Below, piece after piece: positions 16,818 to 24,152 of a DNA stretch of 37,849 nucleotides (the first letter of the stretch is position 1; the number at the start of each line of letters is the position of its first letter). A program made the position numbers and the translations under genes. Below the pieces are notes generated by a model, which did not search any database, was not told the DNA's origin, and worked only from the letters and a program-made list of their open reading frames with translations. Location of the stretch: contig JACQTF010000223.1 of the NCBI GenBank assembly GCA_016210925.1, positions 1 through 37,849 of the forward strand, given 5' to 3'. The DNA comes from Acidobacteriota bacterium. GTDB taxonomy: Bacteria > Acidobacteriota > UBA6911 > JACQTF01.

Positions 16818-17534
16818 ATGGGAAAGTCAAAGACGCTGGTGGCCGTGCTGCTGTCTTCGCTGCTCTTCTCCGCAGCTTGTGCCACGAAGAAATTTGTTCA
16901 GGCGGAGGTCGGGACTGCGCGATCTGAGATCACCTCTGATGTTGCCAAAAAGAACGAAGAGCAGGACGCCAAGATTCAGGAACAGGCCGGCCAGGTCGCC
17001 GAACTCTCCAACCTGAACCGGCAGGTTTCTGGCCGGGTGGATACGCTCACGCAGCGAACCCAGCAGGTGGAGCAGAAGGCAGATCAGGCCCAGCAGGTGG
17101 GAACCGAGGCCCGAACCACTGCCCAGCAGGCCCTCAGCACGGCCCAGGACGTTTCCCGAAAATTTGAAAATCGAGCCAACTACCAGCAGGTGGAATCCCA
17201 GGAGCTGTTGTTTAAGTTCAACAGCGCCAAGCTTTCCGCGGAGGCCACCGCCGCGCTGGACAGCGTCGCTGCCAAACTGGGTCGGGACAAAATGCTGCTG
17301 CTGGAGCTACAGGGATACACCGATGCCGTAGGCGACGACCAGTACAACCTCCGGCTCAGCGATGCACGGGTCAACAGCGTGATCCGCTATCTGGTGGAAA
17401 CTGGAAAGGTGGAGCTGCACCGGATCTACACCCTCGGCCTGGGGGAGGCCAATCCGGTGGGAGATAATAAGACTCGCCAGGGCCGGGACCAGAACCGCCG
17501 CGTGACGGTCCGGATCTTGGGTCTTGCCGGATAG
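16818..17534 (+). CDS. OmpA-family (Pal-like) peptidoglycan-binding lipoprotein
   Basis: 238 aa. A lipoprotein signal peptide ends in LLFSAAC, with Cys21 as the predicted lipidated residue; Ser at -3 is less common than Leu. Residues about 30-115 form an Ala/Gln-rich coiled coil (EQDAKIQEQAGQVAELSN through TARTTAQQAL), like the helical region of Lpp-type proteins. Residues about 130-235 are an OmpA C-terminal domain: LLFKFNSAKLS, LELQGYTDAVGDDQYNLRLS, RVNSVIRYLV, LGLGEANPV and QNRRVTVRI, containing the Asp/Arg pair that binds diaminopimelate. It probably tethers the outer membrane to peptidoglycan, which implies a diderm host. GGGAGGT lies 6 bp upstream of the ATG. The gene sits on the opposite strand inside the rbfA-truB segment of the translation superoperon. 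Confidence 0.9.
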   Translation: MGKSKTLVAVLLSSLLFSAACATKKFVQAEVGTARSEITSDVAKKNEEQDAKIQEQAGQVAELSNLNRQVSGRVDTLTQRTQQVEQKADQAQQVGTEARTTAQQALSTAQDVSRKFENRANYQQVESQELLFKFNSAKLSAEATAALDSVAAKLGRDKMLLLELQGYTDAVGDDQYNLRLSDARVNSVIRYLVETGKVELHRIYTLGLGEANPVGDNKTRQGRDQNRRVTVRILGLAG

Positions 17535-17552
17535 AAGGTCCCGGTCTGGAAC

Positions 17553-17918
17553 TCAGGGTTCAGGTTTGGAGATTTCAGGCTTCCGTTCCCCTTCGATTTC
17601 GCTGAAGAGTTCGTCCAGGCGGGAGTCGTAGCTGCCCAGGACGAAACGGAAGCTGGGAACGCGCTTCAACTGTAACCGATCGGCCACCTGGTGCCGGATG
17701 TACGGTGAGGCGCGCTCCAGGCTCCTGGCGGTTTCCGCCTGGTCCTGGACGGTTCCTAGGACGGACACGTAGACCTTCGCCTGTTTCAGGTCCGGGCTCA
17801 ATTCCACCCCGGTGACGGTCGCGAATCCGATGCCGGGGTCCTTCAGCTCTTGGAGGACGGCAGCCAGTTCCTGCTGCAGTTGCGCCCCCAGCCGGGCCCT
17901 TCGGCGCCTGGGGTCCAC
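17553..17918 (-). CDS. rbfA: 30S ribosome-binding factor RbfA
   Basis: 121 aa, a late 30S maturation factor with a single KH-like fold. Family motifs: RARLGAQLQQELAAVLQELKDP, FATVTGVELSPDLKQAKVYVSVLG and HQVADRLQLKRVPSFRFVLG followed by a DELF-type end. The start is the GTG at 17916-17918, placed 10 bp behind AAAGGAGG. The longer frame from 17945 would read through this ribosome site. The last codons (KPEISKPEP) are encoded by AAACCTGA-like words resembling the heptamer elements seen elsewhere. It converges on the pal-type gene with an 18-bp gap. Confidence 0.93.
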   Translation of the reverse strand: MDPRRRRARLGAQLQQELAAVLQELKDPGIGFATVTGVELSPDLKQAKVYVSVLGTVQDQAETARSLERASPYIRHQVADRLQLKRVPSFRFVLGSYDSRLDELFSEIEGERKPEISKPEP

Positions 17919-17981
17919 CCCGCACCTACCTCCTTTTCTCCCCACTTTCCGACCCCGGAACCAAGCTTATCAGGTCCATGT

Positions 17982-18263
17982 CTACTCCAGGAATTCCACT
18001 TGATAGTCCACCAAGTGGCCGTCCAGGCCCTTTTCCATCTCCCGGATGAATTGGGCCACCATCTTCTCCAGCACCTGGCGGTCCGAACCGATGGAGACGG
18101 CCCCCAATTGGGACCTTTGCCACAAATCCTGGTAGCCGATCTCAGCCACCGAGACGTTGAAACGACGGAGGCGCGCCTGGGCCCTTTTCACGATGGTACG
18201 CTTCTCTTTCAACGATTGGACGTGGGGCAGGTAAAGCTCGAAAACGCAGTACGCGATCGACAT
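17982..18263 (-). CDS. ylxP: DUF503 family protein YlxP
   Basis: 93 aa. DUF503/YlxP is a small conserved protein encoded between infB and rbfA in many bacteria, as here. It has a ferredoxin-like fold and an unknown, ribosome-related role. Motifs: CVFELYLPHVQSLKEKRTIV, RRFNVSVAEIGYQDLWQRSQLG and an alternating C-terminal helix/strand ending in VDYQVEFLE. The ATG at 18263 is preceded by AAGGAAGGG. A GTG/ATG further upstream would run into the heptamer element D and is rejected. Confidence 0.92.
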   Translation of the reverse strand: MSIAYCVFELYLPHVQSLKEKRTIVKRAQARLRRFNVSVAEIGYQDLWQRSQLGAVSIGSDRQVLEKMVAQFIREMEKGLDGHLVDYQVEFLE

Positions 18264-18270
18264 CCCTTCC

Positions 18271-18362
18271 TTAAACCCAAAACCCAAAACTTGAAACCTA
18301 AAACTTTAAAACCAAAAATTTCTTGGTAGTTTTGAGTTTCAGGTTTCAGAGTTTCAGGTTTT
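18271..18362. repeat. Heptamer inverted-repeat element D
   Basis: The left arm (18271-18320) is a run of AAACCCAA, AACCCAA and GAAACCTA-type words. The right arm (about 18322-18362) is GAGTTTC, AGGTTTC, AGAGTTTC, AGGTTTT. The arms are imperfectly complementary over about 40 bp with almost no loop. It fills the infB-ylxP gap and ends one base before the infB stop codon. Confidence 0.82.
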
Positions 18363-18363
18363 C

Positions 18364-20952
18364 TCAAAGGGTCGGCTGGACCTTCTCCATGACGAATGCC
18401 TCGATCACGTCCCCGACCTTCACATCGTTGAAGCGGTCCAGGCCAATGCCGCACTCGTAGCCCGACCTGACCTCGTTCACATCGTCCTTAAAGCGACGGA
18501 GGGATTTGATCTTCCCCTCGTAAACGACCACGTGGTCCCGCAGCAGCCGGACGTCGGCGTCCCGCTTCAAAAAGCCGTCGGTCACGTACGATCCGGCCAC
18601 CGTACCTGCCTTTGGAATGTTGAAGGTCTGGCGCACCTCGGCGGCGCCGATGTGCTTTTCCTTGAAGGTGGGCTGGAGCAAGCCCGTCATGGCATCCCGG
18701 ATCTCGCCGGCTACGTTGTAAATGACGGTATGCAGGCGGATGTCCACTCCCTCGCTCGCCGCCAGGTCGGCCGCTTTTCCATCCGGCCTGACGTTGAAAC
18801 CCACGATGATGGCATTGGAGGCAGAGGCGAGCAACACGTCGGATTCCGTAATGGCCCCCACACCGCTGTGGATGACCCGGACCTTCACCTTCTCGGTGCC
18901 GAGCTTGATGAGCATGTCCGCCAGCACTTCCGCCGACCCATGGACGTCGGTCTTCAGCACGATGGGAAGCTCCTGGACCTCCCCCTCCTTCATGCGCTCG
19001 AACAGGTGTTCCAGGCTGAGGCGGGCCGTCTTGGTCATGGTCTGCTCCCGGAGCTTGGCTTGTCGGAACGCTCCGATCTGCTTGACCTTGGCCGGATCGT
19101 CCACCACCAGGAACTGATCTCCCGCCAGGGGCACTTCCTCGAACCCCAGCACCTCCACCGGCACCGACGGGCTAGCCGTCTCCACGTGCTGGCCCAGCTC
19201 GTCGATCATGGCCCGAACCTTACCGTAGGTGGCGCCGGCGATGAAGGTATCGCCGATCTTCAGGGTGCCATTCTGCACCAACACCGTGGCCACGGGGCCG
19301 CGCCCCCGATCCAGCTTGGCTTCCAGCACGATGCCCAGCGCAGGCCGCTTGGGATTGGCCTTCAGTTCCTGGAGGTCTGCCACCAGGAGGATCATTTCCA
19401 GGAGCAGGTCCAGATTCTGCCGTTGCTTGGCAGAGACCGACACCATGACCGTCTGTCCACCCCATTCCTCAGGCATCAAGCCCTGATCGGTGAGCTGCTG
19501 TTTGACGCGCTCCGGCTGGGCCTCGGATTTGTCGATCTTGTTGATGGCCACCACGATGGGCACGTGGGCAGCCCGGGCATGATGGATAGCCTCGATGGTT
19601 TGGGGCATGACGCCATCATCCGCAGCCACCACCAAGACCACGATGTCGGTCACCTGGGCGCCCCGCGCCCGCATCAGGGTGAAGGCCTCGTGACCCGGCG
19701 TATCCAGGAACGTAATGCCCCGGCTGTGGACCTCCACCTTGTACGCGCCGATGTGCTGGGTAATCCCGCCCGCTTCCTTTTCAGCCACGCGGGTCTCCCG
19801 GATGGCGTCCAGCAAAGAGGTCTTCCCGTGATCCACGTGGCCCATGATCGTGACCACCGGGGAGCGGGATCCGTAATCCTCGGGACGATCCTCGGACTTC
19901 TCTTGCTCAACGATCTCTTGCTCGAAGGTGACGAACTGAGGCTCAAAGCCCCACTGTTTGCAGATCTCCTCCGCCACCTTCGGATCCAACGTTTGGTTGA
20001 TGGTAGCCAGCATACCTCGGTCCATCAAAGCACGGATCAGGTCCTTGGACTTGACGTCCATGCGCTCGGACAGGTCCTTCACCGTGATGCCCTCCGCAAG
20101 CCGCAAGGGGCGAAGCTCGGCAGGGAGCTCGTCCCGCTCCACCACAACGCCGGCGGCCACCTTCTGGGGCGTCTCGACCCCCTTCTTTTTCTCAGGCCGG
20201 CGGACCCGGGACGGTTCCGGTCTAGGCCTCTGGGCCGCGGGCTTCTTGAAGATGACCCCGGTCATATCCACCGGCGCCCTCTCGGCCGTGGTCCTCTTCT
20301 GTATCTGGGGCGGGCACTTCGGGCGGGCGGGAGGGGGAGCCATGGGCTTTTTCTTGGGAATGAACTCCACGACCTCCGCGACCTTCTCCCGAGGCAGTTG
20401 TTCAACTTGGGGCGCAGGCCCAGGGGGTCCTTCTTCCACCCCGGGCTTCTCTGGCAACGCCTTTGCGGCTTCCACCATCTCGGGCTTTTCCGCCGGGGTC
20501 AACGGCGTGACTTCAACGACTTTCTCCAGCTCGGCGACCAGCGCCTCGGGTTGGACGGGGGCTTTCACCTTGGCGTACGACTTCAATCCTCGCCGAGGCT
20601 TGAGGCTCATCTCGGACGGAGCTGCAGGGGAGACTGCCCCGGCACCCGGGGCGGGCGTCTCGGCCACTTCCACCGCCGGCTCGCGCTTCTTCCGAGGCGC
20701 GGCCAGACGGGGAGTGGCTGGAGCCGGGGGAGCGGCCTTCTTCTTCTTCTCCTTGGCCTTCTCCTGACGCTTTTCGGCTTCCTTCTTCTCCTCAATCTGA
20801 AGCTGGAGGCGCTTCCGAATGCGCTCGGCAATTCCGGTGTCCACAGGCGTCGTCGAGACCGCATAGACTCCGATTTGTTTCAATTCGTTGATGACGATCT
20901 GAGCTTTCACCTCACACTCGGTGGCCAGGTCGCCGACGGTAATTCTCTCCAT
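18364..20952 (-). CDS. infB: Translation initiation factor IF-2
   Basis: 862 aa GTPase that brings fMet-tRNA to the 30S subunit. An N-terminal IF2_N domain ([16 protein letters not shown], residues 1-55) is followed by a Lys/Glu/Ala/Pro-rich linker of low complexity (about 55-285). A second IF2_N-like domain ([20 protein letters not shown], about 290-345) comes next. The G domain has G1 GHVDHGKTS (about 368), G2 GGITQHIG, G3 DTPGHEAF (about 417) and G4 NKID (about 469). Domains II, III and C2 follow, ending [12 protein letters not shown]. All GTPase motifs are intact. The leader contains an unusual pair of alternative helices (see 21040-21157). Confidence 0.98.
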   Translation of the reverse strand: MERITVGDLATECEVKAQIVINELKQIGVYAVSTTPVDTGIAERIRKRLQLQIEEKKEAEKRQEKAKEKKKKAAPPAPATPRLAAPRKKREPAVEVAETPAPGAGAVSPAAPSEMSLKPRRGLKSYAKVKAPVQPEALVAELEKVVEVTPLTPAEKPEMVEAAKALPEKPGVEEGPPGPAPQVEQLPREKVAEVVEFIPKKKPMAPPPARPKCPPQIQKRTTAERAPVDMTGVIFKKPAAQRPRPEPSRVRRPEKKKGVETPQKVAAGVVVERDELPAELRPLRLAEGITVKDLSERMDVKSKDLIRALMDRGMLATINQTLDPKVAEEICKQWGFEPQFVTFEQEIVEQEKSEDRPEDYGSRSPVVTIMGHVDHGKTSLLDAIRETRVAEKEAGGITQHIGAYKVEVHSRGITFLDTPGHEAFTLMRARGAQVTDIVVLVVAADDGVMPQTIEAIHHARAAHVPIVVAINKIDKSEAQPERVKQQLTDQGLMPEEWGGQTVMVSVSAKQRQNLDLLLEMILLVADLQELKANPKRPALGIVLEAKLDRGRGPVATVLVQNGTLKIGDTFIAGATYGKVRAMIDELGQHVETASPSVPVEVLGFEEVPLAGDQFLVVDDPAKVKQIGAFRQAKLREQTMTKTARLSLEHLFERMKEGEVQELPIVLKTDVHGSAEVLADMLIKLGTEKVKVRVIHSGVGAITESDVLLASASNAIIVGFNVRPDGKAADLAASEGVDIRLHTVIYNVAGEIRDAMTGLLQPTFKEKHIGAAEVRQTFNIPKAGTVAGSYVTDGFLKRDADVRLLRDHVVVYEGKIKSLRRFKDDVNEVRSGYECGIGLDRFNDVKVGDVIEAFVMEKVQPTL

Positions 20953-21039
20953 CCTGCCTCTTCACCCCCTGAATTCTTCTCAACACTGACGTAACCGCAA
21001 CGGGTACCATGATACCTTGATCCCAATCAAAACTAAAGA

Positions 21040-21157
21040 CTTAGGCCCCGATCCGTTCCGGGCTAAGTACCCCTACCGCCCGAATGCTTCGTATGGAGGG
21101 ACGCCGTCAGTCCAGGACGATCGGCATGGGGAAACCTACGGACGGATCGGGGCTTAG
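21040..21157 (-). promoter_or_regulatory. Alternative-helix leader structure between nusA and infB
   Basis: A perfect 12-bp inverted repeat (21045-21056 and 21142-21153) spans 85 nt. On the minus strand the downstream arm can instead fold back on a nearer segment: CTTAGCCC, the complement of 21060-21067, with the GGGGCCTAAG end of that arm. The two helices share bases and cannot both form. A T-rich stretch (TCTTTAGTTTTG) follows the downstream arm. This is the layout of an attenuator or a processing site in the infB leader. No family match is claimed. Confidence 0.5.
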
Positions 21158-21172
21158 GCTTCCGGCGGTGCC

Positions 21173-22645
21173 TCAATCCTCGCGCAATTCTGCGTCCTCT
21201 GTCGCTCCCTTGACCCCTTGCCCTTGTGCGGTTTCCACCGTTTCGGCGTTCGGGGCCTCCTCCGCTCCCTCCCTTTCCTGACTCTGCTGATCTGCTTCCA
21301 CATTTTGAACTTGTTGGACTTGCGCCGGCTCCGCCGCCAGCTCCTCCGCCGCCAGCTCTTCCTCGGGAGCCTCGACGGCCGCCACGGCGGCCTGGACCAT
21401 TTGGTGTGCCGAGTTCAGGAGCTTCGCTGCCGTCTTCTCTCCAATCCCGGGAACCTCCATCAGCTTTTCAGGGCTCGACTTCAAGAGCTGGTCGATGGTC
21501 TGAATTCCAGCCTCCACCAAGCTTCCGGCCATCCTCTCCGTGATCCCTTCCACTTCGGAGATTGGCTTACCCATGACCTCCAGGCGGGCCATATGAACCT
21601 CCACTTCCCGCCGCTTCTCCTCCTCGCTCTTGATGTCGATGTGCCACCCCAAGAGCTTGGCCGCCAGTCGCACGTTTTGGCCCTTCTTGCCAATGGCCAA
21701 GCTGAGCTGGTTTTGGTCCACGATGACTTCCAGGACTTTCTTCTGGGGGGCCACGATGATGACTTTGCTAATCTGAGCCGGGCTCAAGGCGTTCACCGCG
21801 AATTGAGCCGAATCCTCCGACCATCTGATGATGTCGATCTTCTCGCCCCGAAGCTCCCGAATGATGGAATTGATGCGGGAGCCTTTCATCCCGACGCAGG
21901 CTCCCACCGGGTCCACCTCGGTGTACTTGGAGAAGACCGCCACCTTGGCCCGTTCGCCCGCCTCCCGCACGGCGTTCTTGATCACCACCGTGCTGTCGTA
22001 CACTTCCGGGATCTCCATCTCGAACAATTTGACCAGTAACAGCGGGTCGCGACGGGAGAGGACTACCTGGGGTCCCTTGGCCGACTTGTGCACCTTGATG
22101 ATGACCGCCCGAATCCGATCTCCCTGTTTGTAGCTGTCGGCCCCGGACTGTTCCCTCCTGGGAAGGATGGCCTCGGTCTTGCCGATGTCCACGATGCAAT
22201 CGTGGTCGGGTCCTTCGTATCGCTTGACGATCCCATTGATGAGCTCTCCCACCCTCTGGCTGTACTCGTTATAAACGTTCTCCCGCTCTGCCTCCCGCAC
22301 CTTCTGGAAAATGACCTGCTTGGCGGTTTGCGCGGCAATCCGGCCCAGGACGTCAGTCCGCTTGGGAAACTCCACCAGGTCTCCCACCTCGAAGGTCTCG
22401 TCGATCTTCCGCGCATCCTCCAGAGACATCTCCACCAGAGGATCCGCTACCTCCCCCACAATGTTTTTGACGGCGAAGACCTCGACGGTTCCCGTCTCCC
22501 GATTGTAGCGGGCGTGAAGCTCCTCGCCCGTTTTGTAGTATTTCTTGGCTGCCGCCACCATGGCGTCCTCCAGGGCGCCAATCAGGATGTGCGGATCGAT
22601 GTTCTTTTCCTTAGCGATTTGATCGATCGTTTGTCCTAACGTCAT
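21173..22645 (-). CDS. nusA: Transcription termination/antitermination protein NusA
   Basis: 490 aa. Binds RNA polymerase and nascent RNA and modulates pausing and termination. The N-terminal polymerase-binding domain (1-125) has LEDAMVAAAKKYY. An S1 domain lies at about 135-200 (VGELINGIVKRYEGPDHDCIVDIG). Tandem KH domains lie at about 230-345, with VGACVGMKGSRINSIIRELRGEKIDI and LAIGKKGQNVRLAAKLLGW. A helix-hairpin-helix segment follows at about 365-420 (VPGIGEKTAAKLL). The C-terminus is an acidic Glu/Ala/Gln tail with the short repeat EELAAEELAAEP. GAGG precedes the ATG. YlxR and YlxQ, which often follow nusA, are absent. Confidence 0.97.
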   Translation of the reverse strand: MTLGQTIDQIAKEKNIDPHILIGALEDAMVAAAKKYYKTGEELHARYNRETGTVEVFAVKNIVGEVADPLVEMSLEDARKIDETFEVGDLVEFPKRTDVLGRIAAQTAKQVIFQKVREAERENVYNEYSQRVGELINGIVKRYEGPDHDCIVDIGKTEAILPRREQSGADSYKQGDRIRAVIIKVHKSAKGPQVVLSRRDPLLLVKLFEMEIPEVYDSTVVIKNAVREAGERAKVAVFSKYTEVDPVGACVGMKGSRINSIIRELRGEKIDIIRWSEDSAQFAVNALSPAQISKVIIVAPQKKVLEVIVDQNQLSLAIGKKGQNVRLAAKLLGWHIDIKSEEEKRREVEVHMARLEVMGKPISEVEGITERMAGSLVEAGIQTIDQLLKSSPEKLMEVPGIGEKTAAKLLNSAHQMVQAAVAAVEAPEEELAAEELAAEPAQVQQVQNVEADQQSQEREGAEEAPNAETVETAQGQGVKGATEDAELRED

Positions 22646-22740
22646 AAGGTTCCTCTAATCGCTGCCGGGAGCAAGCGGGCAACCGCAGCCCGTTCCTCGC
22701 CGGCCCCGCAGGGCGAGCCGGAAAACCCTTCCCCAAAACG

Positions 22741-23214
22741 TCAAAGCTCTATCTCCAGGTTCGCCTTGTCCACATCTTCGAGCCGGATCTGATGCACCGT
22801 GAGACCCTGATCCTGGACGAGGACGGAGCCGTCCTTCACGTCCAGCAAGGTGCCAGAAAAATTTCTCCGCCCCTGGGGGTCGGCTATACGCGTCCGTATC
22901 CGGACTCCGTGGCCGACGAACCGCCGGAAATCCTTCTCCTTCACCAGGGGACGGTCCAGCCCGGGCGAGGAGACCTCCAGAACATACGAGAACGGAATCG
23001 GATCCTCCACATCCAGCTGCGGACTCACCTGTTCGCTGATCCGCTGGCAATCCTGCAGGGTCACGCCGCCCGGCTTGTCAATGAAAACCCGTAGGATCGC
23101 CGTGCGCCCGCTCAGACCGAACTTCACGTGGACCAGCTCCATCCCTTCGCCTTCCACGATTCTTTCCACCAGCCGGCGGACGAATTCCGACACTTCCAAC
23201 CGGTTACCCGCCAC
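22741..23214 (-). CDS. rimP: Ribosome maturation factor RimP
   Basis: 157 aa. Needed for 30S assembly. Family blocks: VERIVEGEGMELVHVKFG, LRVFIDKPGGVTLQDCQRIS, YVLEVSSPGLDRPL and KEKDFRRFVGHGVRIRT, followed by an SH3-like C-terminal domain. The GTG at 23214 was chosen because GAGGGA lies 6-7 bp upstream. A longer frame (from 23253) would start inside a terminator hairpin and read through its T-run, which is implausible. It heads the rimP-nusA-infB-ylxP-rbfA operon. The intrinsic terminator just upstream of its ribosome site suggests attenuation. Confidence 0.93.
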   Translation of the reverse strand: MAGNRLEVSEFVRRLVERIVEGEGMELVHVKFGLSGRTAILRVFIDKPGGVTLQDCQRISEQVSPQLDVEDPIPFSYVLEVSSPGLDRPLVKEKDFRRFVGHGVRIRTRIADPQGRRNFSGTLLDVKDGSVLVQDQGLTVHQIRLEDVDKANLEIEL

Positions 23215-23240
23215 AGGCCGTCCCTCAAAAACCGAAAATA

Positions 23241-23266
23241 AAAAAGTGGGCAAGCGCCCACTTTTT
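23241..23266 (-). terminator. Intrinsic terminator in the rimP leader (candidate attenuator)
   Basis: An 11-bp stem AAAAAGTGGGC/GCCCACTTTTT with a 4-nt loop. On the minus strand it is followed by a T-run (TTTTTTATTTTCGG). It lies 27 bp upstream of the chosen rimP start. The flanking gene upstream is divergent, so no minus-strand gene ends here; any minus-strand transcript reaching it is the rimP operon's own leader. The A-tract makes it potentially bidirectional. Confidence 0.85.
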
Positions 23267-23287
23267 CAACCCTTCAACGGAACAGCG

Positions 23288-23299
23288 TGAAAGCTTTCA
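23288..23299. promoter_or_regulatory. 12-bp perfect palindrome in the rimP leader
   Basis: TGAAAGCTTTCA reads identically on both strands and lies between the rimP promoter and the terminator. It is flanked by an ACAGCG (23282-23287) / CGCTGT (23323-23328) pair that could enclose it in a larger hairpin. It may be an operator or an RNA stem; function unknown. Confidence 0.4.
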
Positions 23300-23336
23300 G
23301 ATCAACCTTGTCGCATCGGTATCGCTGTCTTCCGGA

Positions 23337-23389
23337 TTGCAAAAGCGCAGACCACTTGTTAGTATAAACGAGTTCGGACGAAAGATAAA
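23337..23389. promoter_or_regulatory. Overlapping divergent promoters for rimP operon (-) and DUF47 gene (+)
   Basis: Minus strand: TTTATC (23384-23389), 17-bp spacer, TATACT (23361-23366), predicting an rimP leader of about 140 nt that contains the terminator. Plus strand: TTGCAA (23337-23342), 17-bp spacer, TAGTAT (23360-23365). The two -10 boxes occupy the same bases, so the polymerases would compete. The matches are moderate, not consensus. Confidence 0.5.
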
Positions 23390-23400
23390 GCCTTCTGACA

Positions 23401-24027
23401 ATGTTTCGACTCTTTTCGAAAGACGACCAATTCTTCGCCTTGTTCGAACAGATCGCCAAGAATTTGAACGACACAGCCCGGTTCCTGGTGGAATCATTTG
23501 ACGCTTATCCCAGGGACCCCAAAGAGTTGCACTCCCTCGCTGTCAAGTTCAAAGACCTGGAGCACAAAGGAGACAGTCTCGCCCACGACCTGTTCAGGAA
23601 GCTGAACCAGACCTTCGTCACGCCTCTGGATCGAGAGGACATCTACGGTCTGACCAGTTGTCTGGACGACGTAGTGGATTTGATCGAGGCGGCAGTCAAC
23701 CGGGTGGAACTGTTCCGGATCGACGACCCCAGGGAAGAGTCGCGGCAACTGGCGCACATCCTCTACCGGCAAACCGTGGAAGTCCTGGACGCCATCACCC
23801 ACCTGCGGAACAGCGACCGCGTCCTGGAGCGCTGCAAGGAGATCATGACGCTGGAAAAGCAAGCGGATCAGGTTTACCGGGAAGCGGTGGCGCGGATGTT
23901 CGATACCGAGAAAGATCCCATCATGCTCATCAAGCGCAAGGACATCATCGAGAAGCTGGAAATCGCCACCGACAAGTGCGAGGATGTCGCCAACGTCCTG
24001 GAAGCCATCATCCTCAAAACTGCCTGA
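23401..24027 (+). CDS. DUF47 / PhoU-like phosphate-transport accessory protein
   Basis: 208 aa, the full length of the family. All-helical PhoU-like fold with the typical start MFRLFSKDDQFFALFEQ, then DLEHKGDSLAHDLFRKLN, TPLDREDIYGL and the acidic DDVVDLIEAA. A second half repeats the pattern (LEKQADQVYREAV, IMLIKRKDIIEKLEIATDKCEDVANVLE). DUF47 proteins usually lie next to a PiT-type phosphate permease and are thought to regulate it. No pit gene follows here; the next gene is convergent. No good Shine-Dalgarno precedes the ATG. Confidence 0.9.
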   Translation: MFRLFSKDDQFFALFEQIAKNLNDTARFLVESFDAYPRDPKELHSLAVKFKDLEHKGDSLAHDLFRKLNQTFVTPLDREDIYGLTSCLDDVVDLIEAAVNRVELFRIDDPREESRQLAHILYRQTVEVLDAITHLRNSDRVLERCKEIMTLEKQADQVYREAVARMFDTEKDPIMLIKRKDIIEKLEIATDKCEDVANVLEAIILKTA

Positions 24028-24050
24028 AGCTCGCTCGGGTACAGGAAATC

Positions 24051-24080
24051 GGTCAATCGTCAATCGTCCACCGATTGACG
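24051..24080. repeat. Heptamer inverted-repeat element E
   Basis: GTCAATC GTCAATC GTCCACC is followed by the inverted word GATTGAC. CGTCAATCG (24058-24066) and CGATTGACG (24072-24080) form a perfect 9-bp stem with a 5-nt loop. It lies 24 bp after the DUF47 stop codon in the convergent gap and could help end that transcript, although no strong T-run follows. Confidence 0.7.
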
Positions 24081-24152
24081 TTTGCCCTTTGACGAAGGTT
24101 GGGCTTGCAGCTGATCCTTGTGAGAACCTCGACCCAAAGTTAAATTGGGAAT

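Noticed and set aside
18532-20994. 820-codon frame antisense to infB
   Set aside because: It mirrors the GC-rich codon pattern of infB, is rich in His/Leu/Gly/Arg without any domain, and has no ribosome site. The infB frame carries all GTPase motifs.
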